Positions 16,597 through 27,050 are shown, numbered from the stretch's first letter. The stretch is DNA of 64,000 nt from Polyangiaceae bacterium (GCA_029266615.1 JAQSWN010000038.1:1-64000), one strand, 5' to 3'. Notes: generated by a model from the sequence alone, not told the origin. Made by a program: numbers and translations.

Positions 16597-19500
16597 GCTG
16601 GCGCCTTCGCGCGGAAGACTCGCCGCAAGGCCACGAAGAACAGCGGCACGAAGTAAATGGCCAGCACGGTCGCGGCGACGATGCCTCCCAGCACGGTGGT
16701 GCCGATGGCGATACGGCTCATCGCGCCCGCTCCCGACGAGATGGCGAGCGGGAACACGCCGAACATGAAGGCGAAGGACGTCATCAAAATGGGCCGGAGC
16801 CGGAGCCGCGCGGCTTCCAGCGCCGCGTCGGTCGCGCTTTTGCCTTGGCGCTCGGCGTGCTCCGCGAACTCGACGATCAGGATCGCGTTCTTGGCGGTCA
16901 GGCCCATCGTCGTCAACAGTCCTACTTGAAAGAAAACGTCGTTTTGTAGGCCGCGGAGCATGACGCCCAGCACCGCGCCCAGCACCCCCAGCGGGATGAC
17001 GAGCAGCACCGAGAGCGGGACGGACCAGCTCTCGTAAAGCGCGGCCAGACACAAGAACACCACCAAGAGCGAGAGGCCATAGAGCAGCGGCGCCTGCCCG
17101 CCCGACAATCGCTCTTGGTACGAGAGCCCGCTCCACGCGATGGACGTGCCCTCGAGCTTGCCGGCCAGCTCGGCGATACGCGCCATCGCTTCTCCGGAGC
17201 TTTGACCGGGCGGCGCCTGTCCTTGCAGCTCGAACGAAGGCAAGCCGTTGAAGCGCGCGCGCAAGGCGGGGGAGTTCTCCCAAGACGTTTGCGCGAAGGC
17301 GGAGAGAGGCGCCATGCTTCCGCTCCTGGAACGCACGAACCAACTTCCAAGGTCGGCCGGTTCCGAGCGATAAGGCGCGTCCCCCTGCAAGTAGACGCGC
17401 TTGACGCGCCCGCGGTCGACGAAGTCGTTGACGTAGGTGCTCCCCCACGCAAACGAAAGCGTCGCGTACACGTCGTCTTGGGAGATGCCGAGCGCGCCGA
17501 CCTTGGCTTCGTCGATCGTTACCCGCAAGGATGGGGCGTCAGGCAACTCGCTGGGTCGCACTGCTGCTAGCCGGGGATCTGCGATGGCCTCGCCGAGCAG
17601 CTGGTTGCGGCGTGCCAGAAACGTGTCGCGCGGCAAGGCCGACGAGTTCAACAGCTCCAACGTAAAGCCGCTGGACTGGCCGAGCCCGCGCACCGGTGGG
17701 GGTGTGAGCGCAATGATCTGCGCGTCCCGCTCGCCGCTCAGCTGCGAGGTGGCGCGTCGCGCGATGGCGGCCGAGGAGCGGCCTGCACCCGGGCGCTCGT
17801 CCCACGGCGTGAGCGACAAGAACCCCATGCCGGTGTTTTGTCCGGAGCCGCTGAACCCGAAGCCGCTGATGCTGAAAAGCGCCGCGACGTTGTGCTTCTC
17901 CGGGCCCAAGAAATACGCTTCCACCGCGTCCCCCACCTTGGAGGCGCGGCCCTGCGTAGCGCCAGCCGGAAGCGTGTACTGCACCATCGCCGTGCCGTCG
18001 TCTTCCGTCGGCAAGAAGCCGGTAGGCAGCCGTAGAAACAGGAACGCGAGCAGCGCCGATAGCGCCAGATAGCCGAGCAAGAACCAGCCTTGGTGCGCGA
18101 GCACGCGCTTGACGCCGCGCACGTAGCCGTCGGTGATGCGCTCAAACGCCCTCTCGAAGCCGCTGCTCAAACGCCCGAGCCAGCGCCGCTTGCCCGGCTC
18201 GGGCGCATCTGCCGGACGGCGAGGCTTGAGCAGACCGGCGGTGAGCGCGGGCGTGAGCACCAGCGCCACCACGACGGACAGCACCATCGCCGCGACGATG
18301 GTGACCGAAAACTGGCGATAAATGACCCCGGTAGAGCCGCCGAAGAAGGCCATGGGCAAGAACACGGCCGAGAGCACCAAGGCGATGGCGATGAGCGCGG
18401 TTTGGATTTCGCCCATGGAAACGATGGTCGCCTCCCGAGCGCTGATGCCGGGTTGCTCGGCCATCACCCGCTCCACGTTCTCCACCACGACGATCGCGTC
18501 GTCCACGAGGAGTCCGATGGCGAGCACCAGTCCGAACAAGGTCAGCGTGTTGATGGAAAATCCGAACGCCTGCAGCACCCCGAAGGTGCCGAGCAGCACC
18601 ACTGGCACCGCGATGGCCGGGATCAGAGTGGCTCGCCAGTTTTGCAAGAACACGAACATGACGACTACGACCAAGACGATGGCCTCGAGCAGGGTCTTGA
18701 CGACCTCCTCGATCGAGAGCCGAATGAACGCCGTGCTGTCGCGGGGGAAGGCGTACTCGTAACCACTGGGGAAGCCGGGCGAACGGCGCACCACCTCGGC
18801 CTTGACGGTCTCCGCCGTCTCCAGCGCGTCCGCTCCGGGCGCCAGCATGATGGCCATCCCCGACCCCGGATGCCCGTTGACCCGGGTCAGCGTGCTGTAA
18901 TCCTCGCTACCCATCTCGACGCGCGCCACGTCACCCAGCAGCACCTGCGCGCCGGTCGGCGCAGTTTTGAGGATGATGTTGCGAAACTGGTCGGGGGTCT
19001 GTAGTCGGGCTTTCGCGATCACGGTCGCGTTCAGCATTTGCTCGCGCGGGCCGGGTTGCGCGCCGAGCTGGCCGGCAGCAACCTGCGTATTCTGCGTTAA
19101 AATTGCGGCTCGAACGTCGGAGGGCATCAGCCCGTTGGCAGCCAAGCGCGCCGGGTCGAGCCACACGCGCATGGCATATTGCGAGCCGAACACGCGCAGG
19201 TCCCCTACCCCGGGCACGCGCCCAATCGCCTCCTGCATGGTGGAGACCAGGAAGTCCGAGACGTCACCGCTGGTGCTGCGATCCGTCGAATCATAGACCG
19301 CGATGATCAAGAGAAAGTCTGGGTTGCTCTTGGTGACCGTCACCCCCAGCTGTTGAACGATCTGCGGCAGCCGGGAGAGGGCCTGCTGGATCTTGTTCTG
19401 AACCTGCACCTGGGCGATGTCCGGGTCGGTGCCCTTCGCGAAGGTGGCGGTAATCGACGCGGATCCCTGCGAGCTGGAGCTGGAGGCGAAGTAGAGCAAC

Positions 19501-19724
19501 CCGACCAGCCCCGTGAGCTGCTGCTCCAAGACCTGCGTCACGCTCGTCTCCAACGTGTCGGCGGACGCACCTGGATACGTCGCTCGAATGTTGACCGTCG
19601 GCGGCGCAATATCCGGATACTGCTCGATGGGCAGAAGCAAGATGGAGCCGACGCCGGCCAGCATGATCGCGATCGAGATGACCCAGGCGAAGATCGGCCG
19701 ATCGATGAAAATGCGCGAAATCAT
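16593..19724 (-). CDS. RND multidrug efflux permease (AcrB/MexB, HAE1 family)
   Basis: A 1043-residue inner-membrane proton antiporter. It begins ISRIFIDRPIFAWVISI. The proton-relay Asp pair lies in IGLLVDDAIVVVENVERVM near residue 405, and the second half repeats the first with GLTAKNAILIVEFAEHAE and SFAFMFGVFPLAI. The periplasmic docking and porter domains show the usual TVTKSNPDFLLI and FLPTEDDG segments. Length is typical of the AcrB class. Substrates cannot be read from sequence. The ATG overlaps the end of the adaptor gene, and the operon is complete. No TetR or two-component regulator is adjacent. Confidence 0.96.
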   Translation of the reverse strand: MISRIFIDRPIFAWVISIAIMLAGVGSILLLPIEQYPDIAPPTVNIRATYPGASADTLETSVTQVLEQQLTGLVGLLYFASSSSSQGSASITATFAKGTDPDIAQVQVQNKIQQALSRLPQIVQQLGVTVTKSNPDFLLIIAVYDSTDRSTSGDVSDFLVSTMQEAIGRVPGVGDLRVFGSQYAMRVWLDPARLAANGLMPSDVRAAILTQNTQVAAGQLGAQPGPREQMLNATVIAKARLQTPDQFRNIILKTAPTGAQVLLGDVARVEMGSEDYSTLTRVNGHPGSGMAIMLAPGADALETAETVKAEVVRRSPGFPSGYEYAFPRDSTAFIRLSIEEVVKTLLEAIVLVVVVMFVFLQNWRATLIPAIAVPVVLLGTFGVLQAFGFSINTLTLFGLVLAIGLLVDDAIVVVENVERVMAEQPGISAREATIVSMGEIQTALIAIALVLSAVFLPMAFFGGSTGVIYRQFSVTIVAAMVLSVVVALVLTPALTAGLLKPRRPADAPEPGKRRWLGRLSSGFERAFERITDGYVRGVKRVLAHQGWFLLGYLALSALLAFLFLRLPTGFLPTEDDGTAMVQYTLPAGATQGRASKVGDAVEAYFLGPEKHNVAALFSISGFGFSGSGQNTGMGFLSLTPWDERPGAGRSSAAIARRATSQLSGERDAQIIALTPPPVRGLGQSSGFTLELLNSSALPRDTFLARRNQLLGEAIADPRLAAVRPSELPDAPSLRVTIDEAKVGALGISQDDVYATLSFAWGSTYVNDFVDRGRVKRVYLQGDAPYRSEPADLGSWFVRSRSGSMAPLSAFAQTSWENSPALRARFNGLPSFELQGQAPPGQSSGEAMARIAELAGKLEGTSIAWSGLSYQERLSGGQAPLLYGLSLLVVFLCLAALYESWSVPLSVLLVIPLGVLGAVLGVMLRGLQNDVFFQVGLLTTMGLTAKNAILIVEFAEHAERQGKSATDAALEAARLRLRPILMTSFAFMFGVFPLAISSGAGAMSRIAIGTTVLGGIVAATVLAIYFVPLFFVALRRVFRAKAPA

Positions 19725-20932
19725 CGTTCGCCGGCGCCCTCGGCGCGACTGCTCGTCGAGGCGCTCGGCGGGCTCGCTGCGGTCGCCGCGGCCGGCACCG
19801 GCCTCACGCGTTGCCCCGGCTTCACCTTGCTAGTCCCCTCCACGATCAGGCGGTCGCCGGGGCCGAGGCCCGCCTCGATCAGCCACATCTCACGCACGAC
19901 ACGCGAGGTGCGAACCTGCCGCAGCTCGACCTTATCGTCCGCTCCCACCACGAGACCGGTAGCGTTGCCCTTCGGGTCGCGCGTCACACCGGCTTGGGGC
20001 GCCAAGATCGCCGCTTGCCGCTGCGCTTGCTCGACGAGCGCGCGCACGTACATGCCCGGTAGTAGGACGGCGTCCGGATTGTCGAAGCGGGCGCGCAGGG
20101 TCACCGCGCTCGTGGTCGGGTCGACGGTCGCCTCCGCGAATTGCAAGGTACCCTTACGGCCGTAGTCGCTCCCTTCCGGCAACTTGAGCGTGACGCCTGC
20201 CTCCCCCGTGAGCGCCCCCCCTTCCGAGAGCGAGCGCCGTAGCGCGATGAGCTCGCTCGAAGACTGCTGCATGTCCACGTAGATCGGGTCGAGCCGCTGA
20301 ATCGTCGCCAGCGGCTCGGTCTGACTGGCCGTCACGAGCGCCCCCGTCGTTACCAGGGAGCGACCGATGCGCCCACCTATCGGAGCCGCTACCGCGGTGT
20401 ATTGCAGATTGATGCTGGCAGTCTGCAGGGCTGCGCGTGCTTGCTCTACGGCTGCTACCGCCTGCTCGGCGCTCGCGCGCGCGTCGGCGTAGTCCTGCTC
20501 ACTCACGGCTTGGATCTTGACCAACGCTCCGTAGCGCTCGGCCCTAGCGCGCGAGGCGTCGATCGCTGCCTGCGCGAGGGTCAGGTTTGCGCGCGCTTGC
20601 GCCTCGCTGGCCTGGTACAGGCGCGCGTCGATCCGATAAAGAATCTGACCCTGCTTGACGACCTGTCCCTCCGCGAAGGCGCGTTCCCGAATGAGGCCCG
20701 ACACTTGCGGTCGCACCTCCGAGGTTTCGTAGGCTGAAGTCCGACCGGGCAGCTCCGTGGTGAGCAGGATGGGCTGCGCTTGCAACACCACGATCCCCAC
20801 CTCCAACGGTGGAGGTGCAGGCGCCGCCGGCTTTTCGGCTCCGCAGGCGCAGCTTAATAGCGCCACGACCGACGAAAGCACCAGCGCGGCCGATTGGGCG
20901 CCGCACCGGGCGTTCGCGCGAAGGTCGATCAC
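19721..20932 (-). CDS. RND efflux periplasmic adaptor (membrane fusion protein)
   Basis: A 403-residue adaptor starting at GTG. An N-terminal hydrophobic stretch ends VVALLSCACG, a likely lipoprotein signal. Family hallmarks are GRTSAYETSEVRPQVSGLI (lipoyl half), RIDARLYQASEAQARANL with an alpha hairpin to about 165, then YTAVAAPIGGRIGRSLVTTG, TIQRLDPIYVD and the C-terminal VVGADDKVELRQVRTSR. It links the pump to the outer-membrane channel. It leads the operon; the 257 bases upstream to the glycosyltransferase stop hold its promoter and a weak CCGGG/CCCGG hairpin (21035-21048) but no gene. Confidence 0.94.
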   Translation of the reverse strand: MIDLRANARCGAQSAALVLSSVVALLSCACGAEKPAAPAPPPLEVGIVVLQAQPILLTTELPGRTSAYETSEVRPQVSGLIRERAFAEGQVVKQGQILYRIDARLYQASEAQARANLTLAQAAIDASRARAERYGALVKIQAVSEQDYADARASAEQAVAAVEQARAALQTASINLQYTAVAAPIGGRIGRSLVTTGALVTASQTEPLATIQRLDPIYVDMQQSSSELIALRRSLSEGGALTGEAGVTLKLPEGSDYGRKGTLQFAEATVDPTTSAVTLRARFDNPDAVLLPGMYVRALVEQAQRQAAILAPQAGVTRDPKGNATGLVVGADDKVELRQVRTSRVVREMWLIEAGLGPGDRLIVEGTSKVKPGQRVRPVPAAATAASPPSASTSSRAEGAGER

Positions 20933-21189
20933 GACGCCGGCGTTGCAAGCGGCACACCAGCTTCGAGACCGCGGCGGTGCGTTGGCGCCCCCGCGGCGTT
21001 TCGAAGGTTCCGTCTAACTTATGGTCCGCGGTGTCCGGGTAAGCCCGGTCACAACACTGCGCGGCTGAGACAATCGGCTCCGGCAGGGCTGTCGCTGCTC
21101 AGTGCCTCGAATGGCTCAGCCAGCCGCTCCGGTGCGCGACGTATCCCGGCCGGCTTCGTCGCTGCTAGGTGACAACGCAGTACGACGCG

Positions 21190-22395
21190 CTAGGCCTTCT
21201 TGCTGGTTAGGCGCTCGTAGAGGCGGGCGGTTTGGCGCGCGATGCTGGACCAGGCGAAGTGGTCTTCCACCCGTTTGCGCCCGGCCGCGCCCAGTTGATG
21301 AGCGAGCGCTGGATCCTCGCACAGCTCGTTGATGCGCGTGGCGAGCGCGCGCGCGAAGGCGTCGCGATCTTTGGGGGCCCCCATGGGCGTGCCGTCCGGC
21401 TCGAAGGAGACGAGGTAGCCGGTCTTGCCGTCTTCTACGACCTCCGGGATGCCGCCGACGGCGGAGGCGACGACGGGCGCACCGCAGGCCATGGCCTCCA
21501 GGTTGACGATGCCGAACGGCTCGTAGATGGAGGGGCAAACGAAGACGCGCGCGTGCGACAGCACTTGGATGAGCTCCGGGCGCGGCATCATTTTCTGGAT
21601 CCAAACGAGGCCGCCACGCTCCGCCTCGAGCTGCGCGACCAACGCCTCGACCTCCGCTTTGAGGTCCGGCGTGTCTGCTTCGCCGGCGCACAGCACGATG
21701 CGGACGCGCTTGTCGATGTGGCGCGCAGCCTCGAGCAGGTGGACGATGCCTTTTTGGCGCGTCACGCGGCCCACGAACACGGCATACGGCTGGCTCGGGT
21801 CGATGCCCTCACGCTCCAACACGGAGGTCCGCTCGTCGCGCTGGTACTCGTGCAGATCGATACCGTTGTAGATGATGTGCACACGTGACGGATCGACCGC
21901 CGGATACGCCTTGAGGATGTCTCGCTTCATGCCGCTGGAGACGGCGATGACCGCGTCCGCGGCTTCTATCGCAGTACGCTCACAGAAGCTGGAGATCGCG
22001 TAGCCGCCCGCGAGCTGCTCGGCCTTCCACGGACGGAGCGGCTCCAGGCTGTGCGAGGTCATCACGTGCGGGATGCCGTACATGAGCTTCGCGAGGTGCC
22101 CGCCGAAGTTGGCGTACCACGTGTGCGTGTGCACGAGCTCCGAGCCCGCGACGTCCTTGGCCATGGCCAAGTCGATTGACAACGTACGAAGCGCGGCCAG
22201 CTCCGGCGCGCTTCCGTCCAACTGCGACCAGGACTTGTAGGAGCCCAGCACCTCGGACGTTTTGCGATCTTGGCCGAAGCAGTAGACGCCCAAGTCCACT
22301 TGGCGCGTCAGCTCGCGCGCCAAGTACTCTACGTGGACTCCGGCCCCGCCGTACACCTCCGGCGGGTACTCACGCGATAACAGTGCAACCTTCAC
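21190..22395 (-). CDS. GT4 glycosyltransferase, glycogen synthase-like (GlgM/actinobacterial GlgA type)
   Basis: A 401-residue GT-B enzyme from the GTG at 22395 (KVALLSREYPPEVYGGAGVH), 4 bases after the glgC stop. An earlier in-frame start would overlap glgC and lacks a match to the family. Key segments are HTHTWYANFGG, VMTSHSLEPLRPWK, YNGIDLHEY, FVGRVTRQKGI and the donor-site YEPFGIVNLEAMACGAPVVA. This pattern matches the GT4 glycogen synthase / alpha-maltose-1-phosphate synthase paired with GlgC in actinobacteria. With glgC next to it, it likely uses ADP-glucose for alpha-1,4-glucan or maltose-1-phosphate synthesis. Which product is made cannot be decided here. Confidence 0.88.
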   Translation of the reverse strand: MKVALLSREYPPEVYGGAGVHVEYLARELTRQVDLGVYCFGQDRKTSEVLGSYKSWSQLDGSAPELAALRTLSIDLAMAKDVAGSELVHTHTWYANFGGHLAKLMYGIPHVMTSHSLEPLRPWKAEQLAGGYAISSFCERTAIEAADAVIAVSSGMKRDILKAYPAVDPSRVHIIYNGIDLHEYQRDERTSVLEREGIDPSQPYAVFVGRVTRQKGIVHLLEAARHIDKRVRIVLCAGEADTPDLKAEVEALVAQLEAERGGLVWIQKMMPRPELIQVLSHARVFVCPSIYEPFGIVNLEAMACGAPVVASAVGGIPEVVEDGKTGYLVSFEPDGTPMGAPKDRDAFARALATRINELCEDPALAHQLGAAGRKRVEDHFAWSSIARQTARLYERLTSKKA

Positions 22396-22399
22396 GCGC

Positions 22400-23650
22400 T
22401 CAACCCTGGCTCGGCGGGGGGATGACGTCACCCTTCCCGAGCACGACGACGCCGTTCTCGCTAACGGTGAAGCCGCGCGCGCGGTCCTCTTCCAAGTCCA
22501 CCCCGATACGCGCCCCCGGGGGCACTTGCACGTTCTTGTCCAAAATCGCGCGGCGCACGATGGCGTGACGTCCGATGTTCACGCCGTTCATGAGCACGGA
22601 GTCTTCTACCTCTGCGTAGGAGTGAACGTTCACCCCCGGCGAGAGGATGGAGCGCCGAACGGTACCACCGGAGACGATGGCGCCCGCGCTCACCATCGAG
22701 TCGATCGCCGAGCCGCGCCGGCCGTCTTGATCGAAGACGAACTTCGCGGGAGGGAGCGAGCCCATCGAGGTGTGGATGGGCCACTGAAAGTTGTACAGGT
22801 TGAACACCGGGTGAACGCTGATGAGATCCATCTGCGCGTCGTAGTAGCTGTCCAGGGTTCCGACGTCGCGCCAGTAGCCGGCGTCTCGCTCGGTGGAGCC
22901 GGGCACGTGATTCTTCGAGAAATCGTAGACGGCGGCTTGGCCGGTGTTGACCAGGTCCGTGATGATGTTGCCGCCCATGTCGTGAGCGCTGTCCTTGTTC
23001 TCGGCGTCCGCGCGCACGGCCTCCACGAGCGTCTTCGTGTTGAAGACGTAGTTGCCCATGGATGCGTAGACTTGATTCGGATTGTCCGGCAGGCCCTCGG
23101 CGTTGGTCGGCTTTTCCTCGAACTTCGCGATGCGGTCGTTCCTACCGGGCACGATGACGCCGAAGCGCGACGCTTCGTCGCGCGGTACACGGATGGCCGC
23201 GACGGTGACGCCAGCACCCGACTGCATGTGCGCGTCGACCATTTGCTCGGGATCCATGCGGTAGATGTGATCCGCTCCGAACACGCAAATGTAGTCCGGC
23301 GCTTCGTCCCCGATGAGATTGAGGTTCTGGTAGATGGCGTCGGCCGAGCCTTCGAACCAGCGCCGACCGAGGCGCATCTGCGCGGGCACGGTCATGACGT
23401 AGTTGTTGAAGAGCGGAGACATCCGCCACGTCTGGGCGATGTGCCGGTCCAGCGAATGGCTCTTGTACTGCGTTAGGACCGCGACGCGCAGGTACCGTCC
23501 GTTGACGAGATTGCTGATCGCAAAGTCGATCAGCCGGTAGTTCGCCCCGAACGGTACGGCCGGCTTCGCGCGGTCACGCGTGAGCGGCGAGAGCCGTTTT
23601 CCCTCGCCACCTGCGAGGACAACACCGAATACATGCGGACGTTTGGCCAT
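22400..23650 (-). CDS. glgC: Glucose-1-phosphate adenylyltransferase
   Basis: A 416-residue enzyme making ADP-glucose from ATP and glucose-1-phosphate, the committed step of bacterial glycogen synthesis. The pyrophosphorylase motif [20 protein letters not shown] starts near residue 10. It is followed by [32 protein letters not shown], the [13 protein letters not shown] sugar-phosphate site and the C-terminal beta-helix ([20 protein letters not shown]). Length is standard. It forms a two-gene unit with the GT4 enzyme. Confidence 0.96.
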   Translation of the reverse strand: MAKRPHVFGVVLAGGEGKRLSPLTRDRAKPAVPFGANYRLIDFAISNLVNGRYLRVAVLTQYKSHSLDRHIAQTWRMSPLFNNYVMTVPAQMRLGRRWFEGSADAIYQNLNLIGDEAPDYICVFGADHIYRMDPEQMVDAHMQSGAGVTVAAIRVPRDEASRFGVIVPGRNDRIAKFEEKPTNAEGLPDNPNQVYASMGNYVFNTKTLVEAVRADAENKDSAHDMGGNIITDLVNTGQAAVYDFSKNHVPGSTERDAGYWRDVGTLDSYYDAQMDLISVHPVFNLYNFQWPIHTSMGSLPPAKFVFDQDGRRGSAIDSMVSAGAIVSGGTVRRSILSPGVNVHSYAEVEDSVLMNGVNIGRHAIVRRAILDKNVQVPPGARIGVDLEEDRARGFTVSENGVVVLGKGDVIPPPSQG

Positions 23651-23715
23651 TCGAAAGCAAGGAGCCTGCCTTAGCTTGGACGCCCTTGGAAGCCCCGAAA
23701 GTAAGGGGAGGCTGA

Positions 23716-23733
23716 CGTAGCGCGCAAGCTACG
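23716..23733. terminator. Hairpin downstream of the atp operon tail
   Basis: CGTAGC and GCTACG form a 6-base stem with a 6-base loop. It lies between the end of the Pro-rich gene (23790) and the glgC start (23650), both on the minus strand. It could end the atp transcript. A second, imperfect GC-rich hairpin lies near 23760-23780. There is no T-run. Confidence 0.35.
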
Positions 23734-23789
23734 GGGCGGGCGCTCGCAACTCGCCGCCAGGGGCGTCGCGAAGCGCCCGCGGGGCCGCC

Positions 23790-24449
23790 TCAGTAGGGGT
23801 TGTCGGCCGGCTTCGGCTTCGCCGCGGGCTCTGCTACCGGCGGCGGAGCGGCGACCGGAGGAACGACGACGGGCGCAGGCTTTGCGATCGCGGTCGGCGC
23901 AGGCGCGACAACGACGGGCGTCGGCGGTGGCGCGACGGGTTTGGAGACCTTGGGCCGAGCCGCAGACGCCACACTAGGGACGGCGGGCGGCTCGCTGGGC
24001 GTCGGCTCGGCTTCCGCGCGCACGGCCTCCAGGGGGGGCAGCGCGCTCGGCGCGGCGGCGGCGCTCGGCGCATCGGTCGGTGCGCTCGGCGTTGGGTCCG
24101 TCGACTGCAGCGCGGAGGCGTTGGACGTCGGGGCCGGCTCTGGACGAGCCTCCGTCAGCGCTTGGTCTCGCTGACGGCTGAGGAAATAGGCGCCTGCAAG
24201 CAGCGCGAGCGCAATGCCCGCGACCCACACCCATGGCGGCACTCCCGCGGACGCAGCCGCAGGGGCCGACGGGGCGTCGCTCGACCGAGCCTCGCCCCGC
24301 GTGCTGCTGCGGGGCTCAGGGGTCGCGGCACGGACCCGAAGCGGCTCTTGTCGCCGTTCGGGTAGTCCCCGCTCGCGAGCACGCTCCACGCGCTCCTTTC
24401 CGGCTCTGCGCCCGCTACGCGAGCTCTTGGAGCCGGTACGCTTGACCAT
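23790..24449 (-). CDS. Single-pass membrane protein with Pro/Ala-rich tail ending NPY
   Basis: A 219-residue protein. Residues 1-65 are basic and Arg-rich, likely cytoplasmic. One membrane helix (VWVAGIALALLAGAYFL) spans about 73-90. Residues 95-219 are a Pro/Ala/Val-rich low-complexity tail ending KPADNPY. The same NPY end occurs in the Ser/Thr kinase at 32308-33744. The start lies 2 bases after the atpG stop, so it is probably read with the ATP synthase genes. Composition suggests a periplasm-spanning linker; no function is recognised. Confidence 0.65.
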   Translation of the reverse strand: MVKRTGSKSSRSGRRAGKERVERARERGLPERRQEPLRVRAATPEPRSSTRGEARSSDAPSAPAAASAGVPPWVWVAGIALALLAGAYFLSRQRDQALTEARPEPAPTSNASALQSTDPTPSAPTDAPSAAAAPSALPPLEAVRAEAEPTPSEPPAVPSVASAARPKVSKPVAPPPTPVVVAPAPTAIAKPAPVVVPPVAAPPPVAEPAAKPKPADNPY

Positions 24450-24451
24450 GC

Positions 24452-25366
24452 TCAGTCCTTCAGCGCTTCGGCGCCGCCGATGATCTCCATCAGCTCCGTC
24501 GTGATCGCCGCCTGACGCGCGCGGTTGTAAACGAGGGTGAGCTTGCCGATTACCTCGGACGCGTTCTTGGTCGCCGAATCCATCGCCGTCATGCGCGCGC
24601 CGAGCTCGGACGCCATCGACTCGTACAGCGCGCGAAGGAGGGAAATCTCCACGTACATCGGCACGAGACGCTCGAGCAGGGCTTCCTTGCTCGGCTCGAA
24701 CAGGAACTCGTCCGGATTGACGAGCGCGGTGGGCTCCTCGCCCTTGCTCTCGACCGGCTTGGTGGGCGAAAGCGGGAACAACGCCTCCACCACGACCTTC
24801 TGGGTCATGGCGCTCTTGAACTCGTTGTAAACCACCTGCACGGAGTCGACCTCGCCCTTCAGGAAGGGGCCGAGCACCTTGCGCGCGACGACCCGCGCCG
24901 TCTCTGCTTCGAGCTTCTCCCAGATGCCAGAGAAGACGTGAAAGAGCGGTATTTTGCGGCGCTGGTAGAAGTCGCGGCCCTTACGACCGATGACGGCGAG
25001 GTGCACGGTTTGACCCTGCCCCTCACGCTCGCGGCGCTCCCGCTCGGCCGCGCGCAGGATGTTCGTGTTGAAAGCGCCGCACTGGCCGCGGTCGCTCGTG
25101 ATGACCAAGAGCAGCACGCTCTTGACCGGACGGCGCGTGAGGAGCGGATGCTCGGACTCGGTGCCCGACTCTTCCGCCTCGGCCTCACCTGCGGCCGTGA
25201 CCTCGGCCAGCACCTTCGCGGTTTGCACGGCGAACGGGCGGAGCGCCACGATGCGCTGCTGAGCGCGCGTGAGCCGAGCACCCGCGACCATCTTCATGGC
25301 GCGGGTGATCTTCTGCGTGCTCTTCACGCTCGAGATGCGCTTGCGAATCTGCTTGAGGTTCGCCAA
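24452..25366 (-). CDS. atpG: ATP synthase F1 gamma subunit
   Basis: A 304-residue central-stalk subunit. The N-terminal helix ANLKQIRKRISSVKSTQKIT and KMVAGARLTRAQQRI, the ITSDRGQCGAFNTNILR loop and the C-terminal ATKNASEVIGKLTLVYNRARQ are all present. It is slightly longer than usual, with an acidic insert near 60-75 (GEAEAEESGTESEH). The start is a TTG, 5 bases after atpA. It is the last F1 gene here: no beta or epsilon gene follows. Confidence 0.96.
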   Translation of the reverse strand: MANLKQIRKRISSVKSTQKITRAMKMVAGARLTRAQQRIVALRPFAVQTAKVLAEVTAAGEAEAEESGTESEHPLLTRRPVKSVLLLVITSDRGQCGAFNTNILRAAERERREREGQGQTVHLAVIGRKGRDFYQRRKIPLFHVFSGIWEKLEAETARVVARKVLGPFLKGEVDSVQVVYNEFKSAMTQKVVVEALFPLSPTKPVESKGEEPTALVNPDEFLFEPSKEALLERLVPMYVEISLLRALYESMASELGARMTAMDSATKNASEVIGKLTLVYNRARQAAITTELMEIIGGAEALKD

Positions 25367-25370
25367 AGGC

Positions 25371-27050
25371 TCACTCTTCCTCGGAAGCCACGAACTTCTT
25401 GCCGAACGACTTCAGCGCCTTGTCGAGCGTCTTCTTGATGTCGTCCGTGATCTCGCGCTTGGTCTTGATGTCGGTCCAGAGGTCGGGGTGCTTCTCGTCG
25501 ATGTAGCGGTAAAGGTCCTGCTCGTATTGCTTCAACGAGTCGACGGGCAGCTTGTCCGTGTAGCCCGCGGTGCCGGCGTACACGATGACGACCTGCTTCT
25601 CGACCGGGAGCGGCACGTACTGACCCTGCTTGAGCAGCTCCACCAGGCGCTTGCCGCGCTCCAGCTGAGCGCGCGTCGCGGCGTCCAAGTCGCTCGCGAA
25701 CTGCGCGAACGCGGCCATTTCACGGTACTGCGCGAGGTCCAGGCGCAAGGTGCCGGACACCTTCTTCATCGCCTTGATCTGGGCGCTTCCACCGACGCGG
25801 CTCACCGAGATGCCGACGTTGATGGCGGGGCGGACGCCGGAGAAGAACAAGTCGGACTCGAGGAAGATCTGGCCGTCCGTGATCGAGATGACGTTGGTCG
25901 GGATGTACGCGGAGACGTCGCCGGCCTGCGTCTCGATGATCGGGAGCGCGGTCAGCGAGCCGCCCGAGTGCGGATCTTTCTGCACCTCGAGCTCGCTCGC
26001 GTTGGCCTGCTCCTTGAGCGACGCATCGGCGGTGTGCTTCGCCTCTTCACCCACGTGCATCTTGCCGTCCACGCCGCGGAAGGTGAGATCGCCGGCCGGA
26101 ACCGTCGTACCCTTCTTCACCACGTGGTAGCGCTCGCCCATCTTGGCGGCGCGCTCCAGGAGGCGGGAGTGAACGTAAAACACGTCACCCGGGTACGCCT
26201 CGCGGCCCGGGGGGCGGCGGAGGAGCAGCGACATCTGGCGATAAGCGACGGCTTGCTTCGACAAGTCGTCGTAGATGCAGAGGGCGTGGCGGCCGGTGTC
26301 GCGGAAGAACTCGCCGATGGTGACGCCAGTATACGGCGCCAGGTACTGCAGCGGGGCCGACTCGGTCGCGGTCGCCACGACGACGATCGTGTAGTCCATC
26401 GCGCCGTGCTGCTTCAGCTTCTCCACCACCTGAGCGACGGTCGACGCCTTCTGACCGATGGCGACGTAGATGCAGACGACGCCGTTGCCCTTTTGGTTGA
26501 TGATGGTGTCGATGGCGATCGTCGTCTTGCCCGTCTGGCGGTCGCCGATGATGAGCTCGCGCTGACCGCGGCCAATGGGGATCATGGCGTCGATGGCCTT
26601 GAGGCCCGTTTGCATCGGCTCCTTCACCGGCTGGCGGCCGATGATGCCCGGCGCCTTGATCTCGATGCGGCGGCGGTGCGGCGTGTCGATCGTGCCCTTG
26701 CCATCGATCGGCTGGCCGAGGGCGTTGACGATGCGGCCGATGACGGCGTCGCCCACCGGAACGTCCGCGATGCGGCCCGTGCGCTTGACGACGTCGCCCT
26801 CTTTCACACCGCTGGCCTCACCGAGCACGGCCACGCCAACGTTGTCCTGCTCGAGGTTCAGGGTCAGCCCGAACAAGTTGCCCGGGAACTCGACGAGCTC
26901 ACCGGCCATCACGCCTTCGAGGCCGTAGACGCGCGCGATGCCGTCGCCGGTGGCCAGCACCGTGCCGGTCTCGCTGACCATCGCGGCCCGGTCGAAGTTC
27001 TGGATCTGCTTCTTGATGATCGATGAAATTTCGTCGGCGCTAAGCTGCAT
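25371..27050 (-). CDS. atpA: ATP synthase F1 alpha subunit
   Basis: A 559-residue subunit, about 45-50 longer than typical. It shows the P-loop [13 protein letters not shown], the LGQPIDGKG segment, [10 protein letters not shown], and the signature [14 protein letters not shown]. The extra length is an insert at about residues 305-360. There the usual short loop between RLLERAAK and [16 protein letters not shown] is replaced by a domain-like stretch including [20 protein letters not shown]. The 66 bases before the start hold only a short spacer after atpH. It catalyses ATP synthesis with the beta subunit, whose gene is not in the window. Confidence 0.97.
   Translation of the reverse strand: MQLSADEISSIIKKQIQNFDRAAMVSETGTVLATGDGIARVYGLEGVMAGELVEFPGNLFGLTLNLEQDNVGVAVLGEASGVKEGDVVKRTGRIADVPVGDAVIGRIVNALGQPIDGKGTIDTPHRRRIEIKAPGIIGRQPVKEPMQTGLKAIDAMIPIGRGQRELIIGDRQTGKTTIAIDTIINQKGNGVVCIYVAIGQKASTVAQVVEKLKQHGAMDYTIVVVATATESAPLQYLAPYTGVTIGEFFRDTGRHALCIYDDLSKQAVAYRQMSLLLRRPPGREAYPGDVFYVHSRLLERAAKMGERYHVVKKGTTVPAGDLTFRGVDGKMHVGEEAKHTADASLKEQANASELEVQKDPHSGGSLTALPIIETQAGDVSAYIPTNVISITDGQIFLESDLFFSGVRPAINVGISVSRVGGSAQIKAMKKVSGTLRLDLAQYREMAAFAQFASDLDAATRAQLERGKRLVELLKQGQYVPLPVEKQVVIVYAGTAGYTDKLPVDSLKQYEQDLYRYIDEKHPDLWTDIKTKREITDDIKKTLDKALKSFGKKFVASEEE

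Noticed and set aside
16597-17448. N-terminal extension of the outer membrane factor into the pump gene
   Set aside because: The extension is an out-of-frame copy of pump DNA with Arg/Gly-rich nonsense; the GTG at 16596 starts a proper lipoprotein signal.
21035-21048. CCGGG/CCCGG hairpin before the efflux operon
   Set aside because: A 5-base stem of pure GC in GC-rich DNA is too weak to list as an operator.
25269-27026. Long open frame antisense to atpA and atpG
   Set aside because: It mirrors strongly conserved atp genes, has no recognisable domain, and arises from high third-position GC.
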